This document shows, in pieces, positions 28,926 through 39,337 of a DNA stretch of 64,000 nt. Numbering within the stretch: position 1 is the stretch's first letter; every line of letters starts with the position of its first letter. The stretch spans positions 154,014 through 218,013 of the forward strand of contig NZ_JAESDH010000007.1 in NCBI RefSeq assembly GCF_019249295.1, in the 5' to 3' direction. The notes beneath the pieces were generated by a model that had not been told where the DNA came from, did not search any database, and saw only the letters and a program-made list of their open reading frames with translations. A program made the position numbers and the translations under genes. The DNA is from Alteromonas antoniana. GTDB lineage: Bacteria; Pseudomonadota; Gammaproteobacteria; Enterobacterales; Alteromonadaceae.

Positions 28926-30120
28926 GTTTGCCCCCGGCAATAATGGTGTGTGGCCGGTATCCATTTATCTCATAAATCAGAGAGGCCGGGGAGGGCATAT
29001 CCCACAATGTGAGATCTGCGCGTTTGCCAGTGGCAATCTCACCACGATCATGAAGACCTAACGCTCTCGCGCCGTTGATGGTTATGCCTCTGAGCGCCTC
29101 TTCAACTGTAAGGCCAAAAAACAAACTTGCCATATTGGCGCAGGTGAGCAGCGAAGCGACGGGTGAGGTGCCTGGGTTCATGTCTGTGGCCACTGCCATA
29201 TCCACGCCGGCTTCACGCAGCGCCTGAACGGGCGGCTTTTGGGTTTCCTTTAAGTAATAATAGGCTCCTGGTAAGAGTACCGCGACGGTGCCAGCTGCTG
29301 CTAACGTGGCGACATCGCTCTCCTGCAGGTATTCGATATGGTCCACAGAGAGGGCTTGAAATTCGCAGGCAAGCACAGCACCTTTGCTGTCACTTAACTG
29401 CTCAACATGACCTTTCACCGGCAACCCTGCATCGCGAGCGGCCTCAAAAACCCGGCGCGTCTGTTTAAGAGAAAACCCAACGGTTTCGCAAAATACGTCT
29501 ACCGCATCGGCAAGTTTCTCTTTTGCCACTTTCGGGATCATTACCTGACAAACAAAATCAATATATTCATCGGCACGTAAATCGTTGTCCGGTGGTAATG
29601 CGTGTGCGCCCAGATACGTTTTTATCACACTGATGTCGAGCTTATCTGCAACTGCGCCGGCAACAGTAAGCATTTTCAGCTCAGTGTCTTCATCCAGACC
29701 GTACCCGGATTTAATTTCCAGTGTAGTCACACCTTCTTCCCGCAATCGTCTGGCGCGACGAAGTGTCTGTGTGATTAATTTTTCTGCTGACGAATTTCTG
29801 GTTGCGCGGACACTACTCTTAATTCCTCCTCCCCGGCGGCTGATTTCTTCATAGCTGACGCCATCGAGACGTTGTGCAAATTCCTCTGAACGGTCGCCAC
29901 CGTAAACCAGGTGAGTGTGACAGTCTACAAAACCAGGAAGGCACCAGTCGCCATTGGCCTCAATCACGGTTTCGTTTGGTTGTGCGGACAGATTGCTCCC
30001 GATTTCCTGAATGATCCCGTCAGTTACCCGGATATCGGTCTCTTCGAGCAAGCCAAAATGTTTTTCGCTGCCAGACTGCATTGAGGCAATCCGGGCATTG
30101 CGGATGAGCAGGTTGTTCAT
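28915..30120 (-). CDS. hutI: Imidazolonepropionase
   Basis: Hydrolyses 4-imidazolone-5-propionate to N-formimidoyl-glutamate. Amidohydrolase fold with metal ligands in CHTHLVYGGDR, GHVEQ, DHIEYL and TDMNPG. The ATG at 30120 is preceded by GGAGG at a spacing of about 5, so it is preferred over an in-frame codon at 30144. At 401 residues the length is normal. Transcription would start from the promoter whose -35 lies inside the HutC palindrome. Confidence 0.96.
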   Translation of the reverse strand: MNNLLIRNARIASMQSGSEKHFGLLEETDIRVTDGIIQEIGSNLSAQPNETVIEANGDWCLPGFVDCHTHLVYGGDRSEEFAQRLDGVSYEEISRRGGGIKSSVRATRNSSAEKLITQTLRRARRLREEGVTTLEIKSGYGLDEDTELKMLTVAGAVADKLDISVIKTYLGAHALPPDNDLRADEYIDFVCQVMIPKVAKEKLADAVDVFCETVGFSLKQTRRVFEAARDAGLPVKGHVEQLSDSKGAVLACEFQALSVDHIEYLQESDVATLAAAGTVAVLLPGAYYYLKETQKPPVQALREAGVDMAVATDMNPGTSPVASLLTCANMASLFFGLTVEEALRGITINGARALGLHDRGEIATGKRADLTLWDMPSPASLIYEINGYRPHTIIAGGKHVA

Positions 30121-30152
30121 CGATCCCTCCGGGTTCGTTAGCATGTTTTTTT

Positions 30153-30198
30153 AGTCTACTTGGCTATACTTGTATATACAAGTTGTTGCGAGTACAGT
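30153..30198. promoter_or_regulatory. HutC operator with divergent hutI and hutC promoters
   Basis: ACTTGTATATACAAGT at 30168-30183 is a perfect 16-base palindrome and closely matches the HutC box described in Pseudomonas (CTTGTATGTACAAG). On the minus strand TTGTAT (30181-30176), 17 bases, TAGACT (30158-30153) gives a hutI promoter. On the plus strand TTGTAT (30171-30176), 16 bases, TACAGT (30193-30198) gives a hutC promoter. Each -35 uses one half of the palindrome, so HutC binding should block both. Confidence 0.75.
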
Positions 30199-30227
30199 GT
30201 TCCCAAAACATCAGGAGGATCTGGCAT

Positions 30228-30929
30228 ATGCAGCCGCGTTTTATCGCCATTAAATCGGCGCTGGTTGACGATATTGAGCATGGGCGTCTGGCGCCCGGCG
30301 ACCAGGTGGAGTCTGAAAATCAGTTGGCGCAGCGCTTTGAAGTCAGTCGCATGACCGCTCGCAGAGCGCTGTCTGAGCTTGTGGCTGAAGGGATCCTCGC
30401 AAGAACCCAGGGCGTCGGAACCTTTGTAGCAGATAGCCGGCCGATGAGTTCGATGCTGACGATTAAAGGCATCAAGGACGAAATCCTTGCCCGGGGTCAT
30501 GATTACCAGTGTCGTGTTGTGACCAGAGAAAAGCGGGTAGCAACGCCCTCTGAAAGCCGATGGTTGGGGGTTAAAGAGGCCAGCCCGGTCTATTTTACCT
30601 CACTTATTCATTATGAAAATGCGTTACCGGTTCAGCTTGAGAACCGTTGGGTGAATCCGCACTGGGCTCCGGATTACCTGAAACAAGACTTCACGGCTAT
30701 GACGCCCAATTATTATTTAAATCAGGTTGCGCCATTAACGGAAGCCGATCATGTAGTTTCAGCTGTGCTGCCAGAGAATGACACAGCGGAAAAGCTGATG
30801 ATCACGCCCTCCTCTCCCTGCCTGCAAATTAACCGACGTACCTACAGCGCGCGGGGCATCGTAAGCGTGGCGACGCTTACGCACCCAGGTGAACGATACC
30901 GTTTGGGTGGACATCTTGATTTTACCTAA
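30228..30929 (+). CDS. hutC: Histidine utilisation repressor (GntR family)
   Basis: Represses hut genes until urocanate is present. The N-terminal winged helix contains LAPGDQVESENQLAQRFEV and SRMTARRALSELVAEG; a UTRA effector domain follows (about 85-230). ATG 30228 has AGGAGG 9 bases upstream; the frame begins at 30183 inside the operator and is not used. It is 25 bases upstream of hutU, so the regulator is in the operon it controls. Confidence 0.94.
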   Translation: MQPRFIAIKSALVDDIEHGRLAPGDQVESENQLAQRFEVSRMTARRALSELVAEGILARTQGVGTFVADSRPMSSMLTIKGIKDEILARGHDYQCRVVTREKRVATPSESRWLGVKEASPVYFTSLIHYENALPVQLENRWVNPHWAPDYLKQDFTAMTPNYYLNQVAPLTEADHVVSAVLPENDTAEKLMITPSSPCLQINRRTYSARGIVSVATLTHPGERYRLGGHLDFT

Positions 30930-30943
30930 TACCAATCCGTAAG
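30927..30943. repeat. Dispersed short repeat, copy 2 (reverse)
   Basis: Reverse complement of the plus strand reads CTTACGGATTGGTATTA. It overlaps the hutC stop codon and the hutU ribosome site. Confidence 0.35.
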
Positions 30944-30954
30944 GAGAAACTGTT

Positions 30955-32630
<1,676 letters not shown>

Positions 32631-32631
<1 letters not shown>

Positions 32632-34166
32632 TGACCTCAGTATTTACCCTGACACCGGGGCAGCTATCGCTTGATGACTGTCGCGCGTGTTTTCGTCAGC
32701 ACCGGCCCATAGCGCTGGCTGATGATGCGTTCGATGCGATTCATGCCGCGCAGCAAACCGTGACCGATGTGCTGAAAGCGGGGCGCACCGTGTACGGCAT
32801 TAATACCGGCTTTGGTTTGCTGGCAAACACCCGGATTGCAGAAGACGAACTTGAATTATTACAGCGCAGCATCGTGCTTTCCCATGCGGCCGGTATCGGT
32901 GCCTTCATGCAGGCATCGACGGTTCGCCTGCTAATGCTGCTGAAAATCAACTCGCTATCACGGGGTTTTTCCGGCATCAGACTGGAAGTCATTGAAGCCC
33001 TTATCACACTTTATAACGCACAGATTTGGCCAGCCATACCGCAAAAAGGGTCGGTAGGGGCATCTGGCGACCTTGCGCCGCTGGCTCATATGAGCGCCGT
33101 ATTGTTGGGCGAGGGAGAGGTGTTTGTCGACGGAGTGCGTCGTCCTGCAGCTGACGGGCTGAAAAAAGCGGGGCTGGAACCCATTGCACTGGCCCCCAAA
33201 GAAGGGCTGGCCCTTCTTAACGGTACACAGGCGTCAACAGCGTTTGCATTAGAAGGGCTGTTTTATGCAGAAAATGCCCTTTACAGTAGCCTGGCTATAG
33301 GCTCGTTGAGCGTAGAAGCGGCGCTGGGTTCGCGGGTGCCATTTGATGCGCGTATTCACGCTGTGCGTGGCCATCAGGCGCAGTCGGATATCGCTGCCTG
33401 TTTTCGCACGCTGCTGGATAAATCTGATATTGGTCACTCTCATGAGGGCTGCGAAAAAGTGCAGGATCCTTATTCGTTGCGTTGTCAGCCACAGGTGCTC
33501 GGTGCGTGTTTGCAACAACTCCGGTACGCTGCACAAACGCTGGAAACGGAAGCTAACGGTGTGTCAGACAACCCGCTGGTATTTGCCGATTCGCAGGATA
33601 TCCTCTCCGGTGGCAATTTCCATGCTGAAGCGGTAGCAATGGCGGCAGATATGATTGCCATCGCACTCTCTGAGATAGGTTCACTCTCAGAGCGGCGAAT
33701 GGCGCTGCTGATTGATTCAAACCTAAGCGGGCTACCGCCGTTTCTGGTGGAAAACGGCGGCGTGAATTCGGGGTTTATGATTGCGCAGGTCACCTGCGCC
33801 GCACTTGCCAGTGAAAACAAAACGCTGGCACATCCGGCCTCAATAGACTCCTTGCCTACATCAGCCAATCAGGAGGATCATGTCTCGATGGCTACCTTTG
33901 CAGGCCGGCGCTTAAAAGATATCTTTGAGAATGTGGCCGGCATCTTAGCCATTGAATGGCTGGCCGCGGGGCAGGGCGTCGACTTTCGTAAGCCACTCAC
34001 CACCAGCAAACCGCTGGTGCAGTCGCACAGGCTGTTACGCAGCGCGGTGGCGTTTTACGACAAAGATCGCTATTTTGCGCCCGACATCGAGGCCGCGTCA
34101 GCGTTAGTAACCTCACACGCATTAGCTGACATAGTAAGAGAGCAGGTCACAGAGCTGCTCGCATAG
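32631..34166 (+). CDS. hutH: Histidine ammonia-lyase
   Basis: Deaminates histidine to urocanate, the first pathway step. The MIO prosthetic group forms from Ala144-Ser145-Gly146 in [13 protein letters not shown]. Other family blocks are [10 protein letters not shown] near the N-terminus and [15 protein letters not shown] near residue 415. The 511-residue length is normal. Start and stop are fused with hutU (TAATG). It converges with the M24 peptidase gene downstream. Confidence 0.97.
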
Positions 34167-34326
34167 AAGCCGCAGTGTTGATAGCGACATACAGGTATGC
34201 CAGGGCAAAGCGCCTCGTCTGGGTCAGGGCATGCTTGTGTCAGGATGCGAAACGACTCTTAGCTGTCACTTACCTGTCCGGGTGCGACGCCTAAACTCGC
34301 GTCACTGGATGACGCAGCTGTCAATA

Positions 34327-34354
34327 ACATGCCACTGAAATGTCAGTGGCATGT
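34327..34354. terminator. Hairpin between convergent hutH and M24 genes
   Basis: A perfect 12-base stem ACATGCCACTGA / TCAGTGGCATGT with loop AATG. No strong T run on either side, so it may be a Rho-assisted bidirectional terminator or a stabilising 3' hairpin. Confidence 0.5.
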
Positions 34355-34370
34355 CGGTAGAAGCGTGCTC

Positions 34371-35684
34371 TTAGTCTTCTGAAGAAATCAGGATAAGTTC
34401 GCTTTGCGGTGGCGTTAAATAGCGTGCGCCATCCTCGGTGATCACCACCATTTCTTCAACCGAAATGGTTTTGGTTTGCTGTTGATTGCTACCTGGATAA
34501 TACCAGCTGTAAAAACCGTCAAACGCGAACGTCATACCGTCATCAAGAAGTTTTGATGACGTATCCCGTACACCCAGATTTGGGCCGGTATCATGGGCAA
34601 CATAACCCACAGGATGGCCGGTGCTCCACATTACCGGTAGTGAGCCTGCCCGCTCCATGACGACACGCTGGGCTTCGTGTACGTGATTGCCAGTGACGCC
34701 GGGCTGCATTGCTTCGAAGGCGGCGCGACTGCCTGCAATCGCGCTGTCCCAGGCATGCTGTATGTTGGCTGGCGCTCTGGTTTCACCAGGCTTTAACACA
34801 TAGGCGAAGCGCTGAATATCGGTTACCCATCGGTCAAATACCCGAATGCCAAAATCAATCTGAATGACGTCGCCAGGCTGAATGATGCGATCCGTAGGGT
34901 GAGAGTGACCGCGATCCGGGCCGGAATTTACAGCCGGGTTCTGGTCCGGCGCCCAGCCGTCCTGAACACCAGCATCGGCAATCTTCTTTTTCAGAAAATC
35001 CGCGATATCTTTATCTGTCGTTTTGCCCGGAACCACGTTCTGATAGGCCTCATATTGCCAGTTTGACGTTATGGTGGCCGCTTTCGCCATAATATCCACT
35101 TCAGCGGGAAGCTTGCGGGACAGCCATTCGTAAATCACCGGCTCAGCAGCAGTCAGACGGGTTGCCACGTCAGAGGAAAGTGCGTCTTGCAATGCCAGAT
35201 ACTGTGAGTGACTCAGGCCATCAGCCTGTGGGTTAGTACTGAAGGTATTTACTGCAAGGGCCGTCACGTTTTGCTCGTTCAGCCACGCTGCGGCTACCTC
35301 AATGGCTGAATCGGAACGTCCTACATCAATCACGTCGTCAAAAATACCCAGTTCTTTGACTGCCGTTGATTCGCTGACGGGAGAAAACATCATCGAGGTC
35401 ACTCCGTCAGCGTGTTTCGAAAACAGCACGACGGCAGTGCCGCCAGCATTTTCGCAGCCGACATGCGCCGCAATGGGATCATTGTCATTTTCCCGGCAAA
35501 CAATCAGCCAGTGACTGGCCTTCGCGCGTGACATGGCTGAGGGAAGCAAGGTCTGCATTCGTTGCTGACGAATATCCATCCACGGTGATGCGTCGTCAAA
35601 TGGCTTATCTGCTGTCTGGGCGAGCGTCGAAAACGAAGACAGTGCGATTCCGGTACATAGTGCGAGCAATGAGTGACGTATCAT
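34371..35684 (-). CDS. Secreted M24-family metallopeptidase (Xaa-Pro peptidase-like)
   Basis: Creatinase/prolidase fold, likely periplasmic. ATG 35684 has AGGGA upstream and begins a signal peptide ending about residue 22 (STLAQ); the frame extends 13 codons further without a ribosome site. Metal ligands visible: IDFG and VTDIQR aspartates, the His in GHPVG, and Glu in SVEEMVVITEDG. Where prolidases have LEPG the sequence reads AFDGFYS, so one Glu ligand is replaced by Asp. Activity is plausible but the specificity is open. The gene follows the two SGNH genes on the same strand with a 74-base gap. Confidence 0.85.
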   Translation of the reverse strand: MIRHSLLALCTGIALSSFSTLAQTADKPFDDASPWMDIRQQRMQTLLPSAMSRAKASHWLIVCRENDNDPIAAHVGCENAGGTAVVLFSKHADGVTSMMFSPVSESTAVKELGIFDDVIDVGRSDSAIEVAAAWLNEQNVTALAVNTFSTNPQADGLSHSQYLALQDALSSDVATRLTAAEPVIYEWLSRKLPAEVDIMAKAATITSNWQYEAYQNVVPGKTTDKDIADFLKKKIADAGVQDGWAPDQNPAVNSGPDRGHSHPTDRIIQPGDVIQIDFGIRVFDRWVTDIQRFAYVLKPGETRAPANIQHAWDSAIAGSRAAFEAMQPGVTGNHVHEAQRVVMERAGSLPVMWSTGHPVGYVAHDTGPNLGVRDTSSKLLDDGMTFAFDGFYSWYYPGSNQQQTKTISVEEMVVITEDGARYLTPPQSELILISSED

Positions 35685-35758
35685 GGTATTTCCCTGTAGT
35701 GGTATCAATGTAGTTTGATGCATCCCGAGTGAGGATTGCGAACTACATATCTGTATTA

Positions 35759-37382
35759 TTATTTTTTACTCAGTCTATCCTTCAGGATCGCCATCCGGGT
35801 ATCAAGGTTACTGGTCGCGCTTCCGGCACGTTTTGCCCGTTGATAGAAATGCAGTGCTTCGGCATCTCGCCTCGCCTTATACAGTAAGTCACCGGCCTGT
35901 TCATTGCTAAGGGGGTCGTGCGGCAACGCCTGCGCAATAAGGGCTGCAGTCTTTAATTCCAGATTAAGGTTTTTGCGTTTGACATACCCTGCGTGTAATT
36001 GCTGCATCATGTCAAGCCAGCTGATACGTTTTTCAAAATAGGCTTTGCCCAGCTGCTGCTGCCAGTCAGCGGGTTCAGATAACATAATGGGCACAGGAGA
36101 GGGGCGGAATGGGAAATCAGACTTTAGCGCCTGTATTTGTGCGTAACCATAATATTCTTCGGCAGTGGTTACCGGTCGGTTTCGCCAGGCCTCTGCTGTA
36201 GTTACCGGCTGCGGATTTGAGGCCAGTTGATTATTGAGCAACGCGTCGTAAAAGCTGTCGGCAATCAGAAAATACCCCGGCAGGTTAGGGTGCAGATGCT
36301 CCAGCATCAGCGAGTTGCCAACAATGTTACTTTGGGTCCTGGACTCCATCACTGATAACGTATCCACTAGTACTACGCCGGGCTGCCTGGATAGCTTTCT
36401 GATAATCGCGTTAATATCTTCCGGGGCCCGAAAGCGAAGAGGATCCAGATCTTTGGCCTTCGCCAGGTACTGACGCGCTGCCACATACTCTCCCGCAGCC
36501 ATAGCCTGCTGCCCGCGCTGATATAACGACAGCGCCTCAGCAGCCGCCGGAGAGCCGGCACCCAGCGGGGGCTGGTCGCCAATATTACTTGCGATAGTGC
36601 TCAGGTATACCGGAATACTGGCTTGGCGGTACGTATCCAGCACCTGACGCATATTAGCTTCAAATTGCCTGAGCCCCTGCCGGTATGCCCCGGAGTCAAA
36701 CGGTATCAAGGTATTTTGGGCTACCTGCGCCATAAAGGTACGCGATGCGGACTGAAGTTCGTCCGGCCCGGAAGTGAATGACAGCAACAGATACTGAAGC
36801 GCATCAACGGTGGCCAGTGAATACAACGACAAATACAGCCGGGTAAGTAACGGGCCGCCAAACTGAAATTGTGAACCGACGCCAAAAATACCCAGATACT
36901 CGTTGTGGCCTGCATAAATCAGGACAGCATCAGGCGATTGTTCAGCAATTTCCGATGCCACATCTTTTAGCAGATAGCTGTTAACCGCAGACATTGCGGT
37001 GTTAATCACTTCAACATCTCTGCGGATAAGTCTGTCGTAACCGGTTGTCCAGCATCCCGGCCAGAGAGGCTCCCAACCCATAGGGAAAACCGGCTGCGGT
37101 TGAGCCTCCCTGCACAATAAGTCGAAGACCATCCGCGGGCTTTTCTTTTAAGAAAAAATTCGTTTCCATAGTGACGCGAGGCGCATGTCCATCAGGGAAG
37201 TAACGGTTGAGAATGTTTGGCCTTGGCAACAAATAATCGGGGTGAGCCGGGTTTTCAATAAACAACGGGGCTTTTCCTCCAAAGCCTGCAAGTCGTAAAC
37301 CTCCTTCCAGCAGGATAAAAAATACAACCGGAATGGCCAGAGTAATCAGCAAAAAGGTAAATCGCCGTGACGAGCGTGTCAT
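35759..37382 (-). pseudogene. SGNH-hydrolase/TPR gene, second copy, with an internal frameshift
   Basis: Two frames, 37382-37011 and 37132-35759, together make one protein homologous to the upstream gene. The first gives an N-terminal membrane anchor, the SGNH block GGSTAAGFPYG, and then QTYPQRC-stop; the second continues with DVEVINTAMSAVNSYLL, GHNEYLG and LEHLHPN, then a TPR-like tail. Restoring two bases at the AG tract at about 37017-37021 joins them with exactly the residue spacing of the paralogue (PQRDVEVI against PDKTIRVI). It could be a true null mutation, a slippage switch, or a sequencing error. The start codon overlaps the stop of the first copy by 4 bases. Confidence 0.8.
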
Positions 37383-39181
37383 TCCCGGGCTCCAAGTTGT
37401 TTAAGGAAAAAAGCCGGCTTCGGGTTGTCCGGAAATTGTGACTGGGTCTGTTGTAACTGCGCAATAGCGCGCTCTTTGTGGCCTGCCTTAAACTGGCTCT
37501 CGGCCAACGTCAGCTGATAGCTGATGTTATCAGGCTGCAGGCTGATGGCCTGTCTGGCGAAAAACCAGGCTCTGCCCGGTTGCCCGGATCGCAATGCAAT
37601 CTGTGCGGCAAGTTGCGACGTTTCCGGATTAAACGGCAACGCGCTGGCAAGCGCCGAAGCGGCATTTGCTGCATCCGACCAGCGATCCTGCTGCTGATAG
37701 TAGGTGATGAGATCCGGAAGTTGTGAGAGTAAACCTTTACCTCTGAAACGTTCGATAGCAAGTGCGGTTTCTTTGTCTCTGGCAATGGGTAGCGTTAGCG
37801 GTACCGGTGTCTCAGTAAACGGATAATCAGAAGTGAGACTGTCGATTTTTAATTTGCCAAGCAAGGAATCAACCGGGGTCAGTGGCCGCTGAAGCCATGC
37901 CTCGCTATCGGTAACGAAGATCGTAGGCGCAGGCAGTACGTGATTTTCCTGCAACGCATAGTAAAAGGCATTGGCAAGCAGAAAATAACCTCGTTCATTA
38001 GGGTGCAGGTGCTCAAGCATCAGGTTGTAGCCAATGTGACCGCCCTCGCTGGCGGCAATCATTTTTTGATAAGCATCGACGAGCGTCACCTGATGCTGTC
38101 GGGCGAGTTCACGGATAACGCCATTGAATACAGAAGGCGCCCGGAAACGCAGTTGATCGTAATCCATAGCATTGACAAAATGACGGTTGGCACGTGTATC
38201 GTCAGTGCCAGCGAGCAGTGTTGCTAGCGCAAAATGGGCGTCTGCAGAATCAGGCGTAGCCGCAACTGCGGCGTCAGCTTGCTTTAATTTTTTCCTTTTC
38301 GCAGCAGTACCGTTAAGAAAACCGTTGAGATCCTCAATTCCCGAAGCGGGAGCAGATGCGAAAGGCCGCTGCCCGCTTTCGTTCGCTGCAATGGTAGAGA
38401 TGAATGTGGGAACGTGTGCCTCATTGAAGGTGCTCAATACCGCTGCAAGGTTACTGCGAAGCTGCGCGATTCCTTGTTGATAAATATCAGAATTAAAGGG
38501 GATCTGACTGGACTGCGCGATCTTTGACATCACAGTCCGGTCTGCACTGTCATGTTGCGCACTGCGGTTATCTGATGCTAATAACGACTGTGCCAGTTGA
38601 AAAGTTCGCCAGTTTCTTAATTTCAGAAACAATAAATTAGCCAGATGTCCTCCGCGACTGGCATACACTGACCCGACTCCCATGACACCAAGGTATTCAT
38701 TGTGTCCTGCGTAAATAAGAACAGCGTCCGGCGAAATCGATAGAATGTCTTCGCTGATATCGCGCAGGGTATACGAGTTCACGCTTGAGAGGGCAACGGA
38801 AATGACGCGGATGGTTTTGTCCGGGTAAGCGTTCTGAAGTCGCGCTTCCAGTAACCCCGAGGGAGAACCGAACCGGCCATAGGGGAAACCCGCTGCAGTG
38901 GATCCTCCCATCATGACGAGCCGAAGCTCATTCTCGGGCTTCTTTTCCCGAAAATAATAAGTGTCCGGGCTTACTTTTGGCGCTGTCGCGCCATGGTGGA
39001 AATAGCGTTTTATCAGCGCCGGATTCGGCATCAGGTAACCGGATTCATTCGCGGGAACGAACAAAGGATAGGTGCTGCCGTAATCGGCAATACGTAACGC
39101 CCCTTCAATTAGCAGGAATACTCCCGCAGGAAGAAGCAGTGCTATCAGAGTAAACCATACTGATGTTTTCTTGGTTTTCAT
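37379..39181 (-). CDS. Membrane-anchored SGNH-hydrolase-like protein with TPR-like tail, first copy
   Basis: 600 residues: one N-terminal membrane segment (about 10-30), a short lead region, then an SGNH/GDSL-type fold facing the periplasm. Block I is GGSTAAGFPYG (Ser candidate), block III GHNEYLG, and the last block LEHLHPNERGYF supplies the His. TPR-like repeats occur inside (ADAHFALATLLAG) and at the C-terminus (about 480-600, RAIAQLQQ). Such proteins remove or transfer acyl-type groups on glycans or lipids; the substrate here is unknown. It is divergent from the carbamoyltransferase operon and shares a 156-base control region holding an ATACGTAT site. The ribosome site is poor. Confidence 0.75.
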   Translation of the reverse strand: MKTKKTSVWFTLIALLLPAGVFLLIEGALRIADYGSTYPLFVPANESGYLMPNPALIKRYFHHGATAPKVSPDTYYFREKKPENELRLVMMGGSTAAGFPYGRFGSPSGLLEARLQNAYPDKTIRVISVALSSVNSYTLRDISEDILSISPDAVLIYAGHNEYLGVMGVGSVYASRGGHLANLLFLKLRNWRTFQLAQSLLASDNRSAQHDSADRTVMSKIAQSSQIPFNSDIYQQGIAQLRSNLAAVLSTFNEAHVPTFISTIAANESGQRPFASAPASGIEDLNGFLNGTAAKRKKLKQADAAVAATPDSADAHFALATLLAGTDDTRANRHFVNAMDYDQLRFRAPSVFNGVIRELARQHQVTLVDAYQKMIAASEGGHIGYNLMLEHLHPNERGYFLLANAFYYALQENHVLPAPTIFVTDSEAWLQRPLTPVDSLLGKLKIDSLTSDYPFTETPVPLTLPIARDKETALAIERFRGKGLLSQLPDLITYYQQQDRWSDAANAASALASALPFNPETSQLAAQIALRSGQPGRAWFFARQAISLQPDNISYQLTLAESQFKAGHKERAIAQLQQTQSQFPDNPKPAFFLKQLGARE

Positions 39182-39242
39182 GGCTACAAAAAATTAACAA
39201 ACACCGTGACAACCTTAAGCAGTTACCGTAGTTAAGGCAAGC

Positions 39243-39256
39243 TGGATACGTATGCA
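39243..39256. promoter_or_regulatory. Variant operator TGGATACGTATGCA between the SGNH and carbamoyltransferase genes
   Basis: One base differs from the alpha-glucan operator. On the minus strand TTGCCT (39240-39235), 17 bases, TAAGGT (39217-39212) could be the SGNH promoter, with the site 16 bases before the -35, as at the amylase operon. No matching promoter is seen on the plus strand. Confidence 0.5.
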
Positions 39257-39337
39257 TAAGCGAAATGCTGTTCCTCTAAAAAAGGTTGCGGTATGCTGCA
39301 TATATTGCATTGAGTTAACACAATAATAACAACCATC

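Noticed and set aside
37011..37382. 123-codon frame taken as a separate small membrane gene
   Set aside because: It is the N-terminal part of the frameshifted SGNH-TPR gene, matching residues 1-120 of the paralogue next to it.
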